From contig CM043958.1 of the NCBI GenBank assembly GCA_014529385.2, forward strand, positions 156,089,293 through 156,153,292: a stretch of 64,000 nucleotides of DNA, written 5' to 3'. Numbering within the stretch: the stretch's first letter is position 1; each line of letters opens with the position of its first letter. Below, one piece after another: positions 62,412 through 64,000 of the stretch. The stretch is from Adiantum capillus-veneris (Eukaryota; Streptophyta; Polypodiopsida; Polypodiales; Pteridaceae). The notes under the pieces were generated by a model. The model was not told where the DNA came from and made no database searches. It saw only the letters and a program-made list of their open reading frames with translations. The position numbers and the translations under genes are program-made.

Positions 62412-63381
62412 AGGAAAAATGGAAATCAACATAATACATATCATGCTAGATAGCTCCTCTGATAGTGAGCCTATGATTCAATTCAAAGTAGTGACAATAA
62501 TATAATGAAAGAGAAACAAATAAAACACTATTAGTGAGTCAACTTGCTGAAGAAGTCGTATGAAGATGCTAAACAAGAGAGGCAAAAATGCTATGAGCTT
62601 AGGAGATAAAAACAATGAAGAGAAATTGAAGAGAAAGCTCACAAGTTTTTTGAGAAAGAACAAAGTCAATGATGACTAATTTCAAGGAACCAAAGAAAAA
62701 ATTGGGAGGTTTAGTACTTGTAGATAAAATTTATGAACCCATTAATGCAGCCTTGGAGGCCTTTCAAGAAGAGTTTTAAATGGGTTAGACAATGGAGACA
62801 AAGTGAAAAAACTACCAAACTCTTGACATGGAAGCCACAAATTTAGAAGCTTATCAAAACTTAGTAAAAATCACACAAATGATGTTGGAAACACAAAAAC
62901 TAAAACTAGAAACAATTGGGAATCCAAAAAAGACAAAACAAGACTAGAACTAGTGGAAGTAAATGACACTAAAGAATTGAGATAATCTTTAGTTGAAAAT
63001 GACAAACTTGAGATCATAGTACCAGACAGTGAAGATGGGCTTGAAGGAATCCCCTTAGTGAAGGAAGATTTACTGACTCACTTGTGGGACAGAGTAAGAG
63101 AGGTGAATGATGGAATCTTGACACTAAAATGAGCTCCAATCAAAGAGGTATGGCTAGACCATCCACCCATGGAATTGGATGAAAAACCTCTGTATGAAGA
63201 CAAGGAATCAAAATAGTCAAGCTTTTTGAAATCTTAAACACTTAAAACCCTACCCTCATACTTAGGAGATAACGAACAAAAATCCTTGGTGTGTAAGACC
63301 ACAAAACTAGACCGAGTGAAGCAAACTTTAGATATGGAAAACCTTCAATTGATCATGTCAACACCTATTAAATTCACCATA
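62412..63381 (+). pseudogene. Gypsy H3 gag, right part
   Basis: Resumes the frame broken at 33730 with KGKMEINIIHIMLDSSSDSEP, then decayed helical sequence. AYQNLVKITQMMLETQKLK near 62840 parallels MYRILVETTQALMQPKTLK in H2 gag, so H2 and H3 are one family. Many stops. It ends MSTPIKFTI where LTR J is inserted at 63382. Confidence 0.65.
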
Positions 63382-64000
63382 TGTAATGGAATTGGCCTAT
63401 TAACTTGATAGTAGTGGAAATTAGAGAGAGTACTTCTGTGAAATTACTTTGTGAGAATAGTGGGTGATAATAATTGATTGTAGCAACATAAACATAGCAT
63501 TTAGTTGACTTGGCATGAGCAATACTTTTGCAAGAGAGAGAACTTAGAGAACATGACAATAGTTGAGGAGTAGATTTATGTGGAGCCGTCCCCCCCCCAA
63601 TAGGAATTTGTATTATAGTTGCTCCCATCAAGAGAGACTTGTTACAATACAATCTTTGTGCTCCTTTTGACCTAGGTGATGCAATGAATATGGAAAGCTT
63701 CAAACATCACGAGCATAACATAAACTTTGTGGAAAGCATTAACTATCCCAAGCCTGAGTCCCAAGACCTCAAACACCTTCGAAGGTGGAGAGAGATAGCA
63801 GGGAATGAGGGTAGGGAAGAGGAAGAAGAAACATTTCATAAGAGAAAGAATTAGTTCCTCACTTATCATCACTCTTCTTGCTAGCATACATAATAGCATA
63901 GTAATGAAGACGGAGAAGATGGCAAGCTTAAGCATTGAATCGTGGCTCTTGGTTGTATTTGCATTCCATAGCCAAAAGTGTTGGTGTAGGCTCTCAACCT
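63382..64000 (-). mobile_element. Chromovirus LTR J, minus strand, cut by window end
   Basis: Begins TGTAATGGAATTGGCC on plus, the same terminus as LTR D and, reversed, LTR C. Matches 18200-18840 along its length, including CTTGGCATGA and CAAGAGAGAG blocks. The rest of the LTR and any element body lie beyond 64000. Confidence 0.8.

Overview
The window is repeat-rich nuclear DNA from a land plant. It holds no intact host gene. Signs of a plant are Ty3/gypsy chromoviruses and Ty1/copia elements primed by initiator-Met tRNA (PBS TGGTATCAGAGC), degenerate TTTAGGG-type repeats, long (GA)n/(CT)n/(AC)n microsatellites, and remnants of a fasciclin-like arabinogalactan protein gene and a PRP22/DHX8-type splicing helicase gene. 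My impression from the element proteins is a large-genome fern, but the sequence alone does not prove this.

Layout. 1-650: 3' part of a copia gag-protease region (minus). 651-1081: two ~215-bp tandem units (Y). 1082-1379: one end of a putative TIR element (X). 1384-5479: decayed gypsy RT/RNase H/integrase plus a 3' ORF (plus). 7.5-9.5 kb: degenerate satellite with a palindromic core. 9.52-10.26 kb: degenerate telomere-like block. 10.47-10.93 kb: PRP22/DHX8 S1-domain pseudogene (minus). ~13.0-18.2 kb: chromovirus C (plus), cut by a minus-strand LTR D (18200-19416), which is itself cut by copia F (19417-20698), which runs into another Y copy (20699-20838). 20.84-25.04 kb: a non-retroelement segment with a fasciclin-like pseudogene, a microsatellite cluster and a Tourist-like MITE, ending in X's other terminus. 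25.05-33.06 kb: minus-strand gypsy H2 (gag, protease, start of RT), interrupted by copia E (25308-30684, TSD gtagt).

33.28-63.38 kb is a nest four levels deep. H3 (gypsy gag, plus) is split by G1 (33731-62406, TSD aataa). G1's RT gene is split twice, 584 bp apart, by A (37983-46836, minus, TSD gaccg) and B (47426-58276, plus, TSD aaacg), two members of one chromovirus family in opposite orientations. B contains a 5'-deleted copia, K, ending at its 3' LTR (52398-53158). A further minus-strand LTR (J) begins at 63382 and leaves the window.

The main structural result concerns 1-25 kb. Two unrelated elements are each split into halves that face the wrong way: copia F with 1-650, and gypsy H2 with 1384-5479. 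Undoing one inversion of about 1082-20838 would rejoin both. It would also make the segment holding the fasciclin-like fragment one insertion with 17-bp terminal inverted repeats and a TAAA target duplication, inside the H2 RT gene. This could be a real inversion or an assembly error. Every retroelement coding region seen carries stops, frameshifts or active-site changes.
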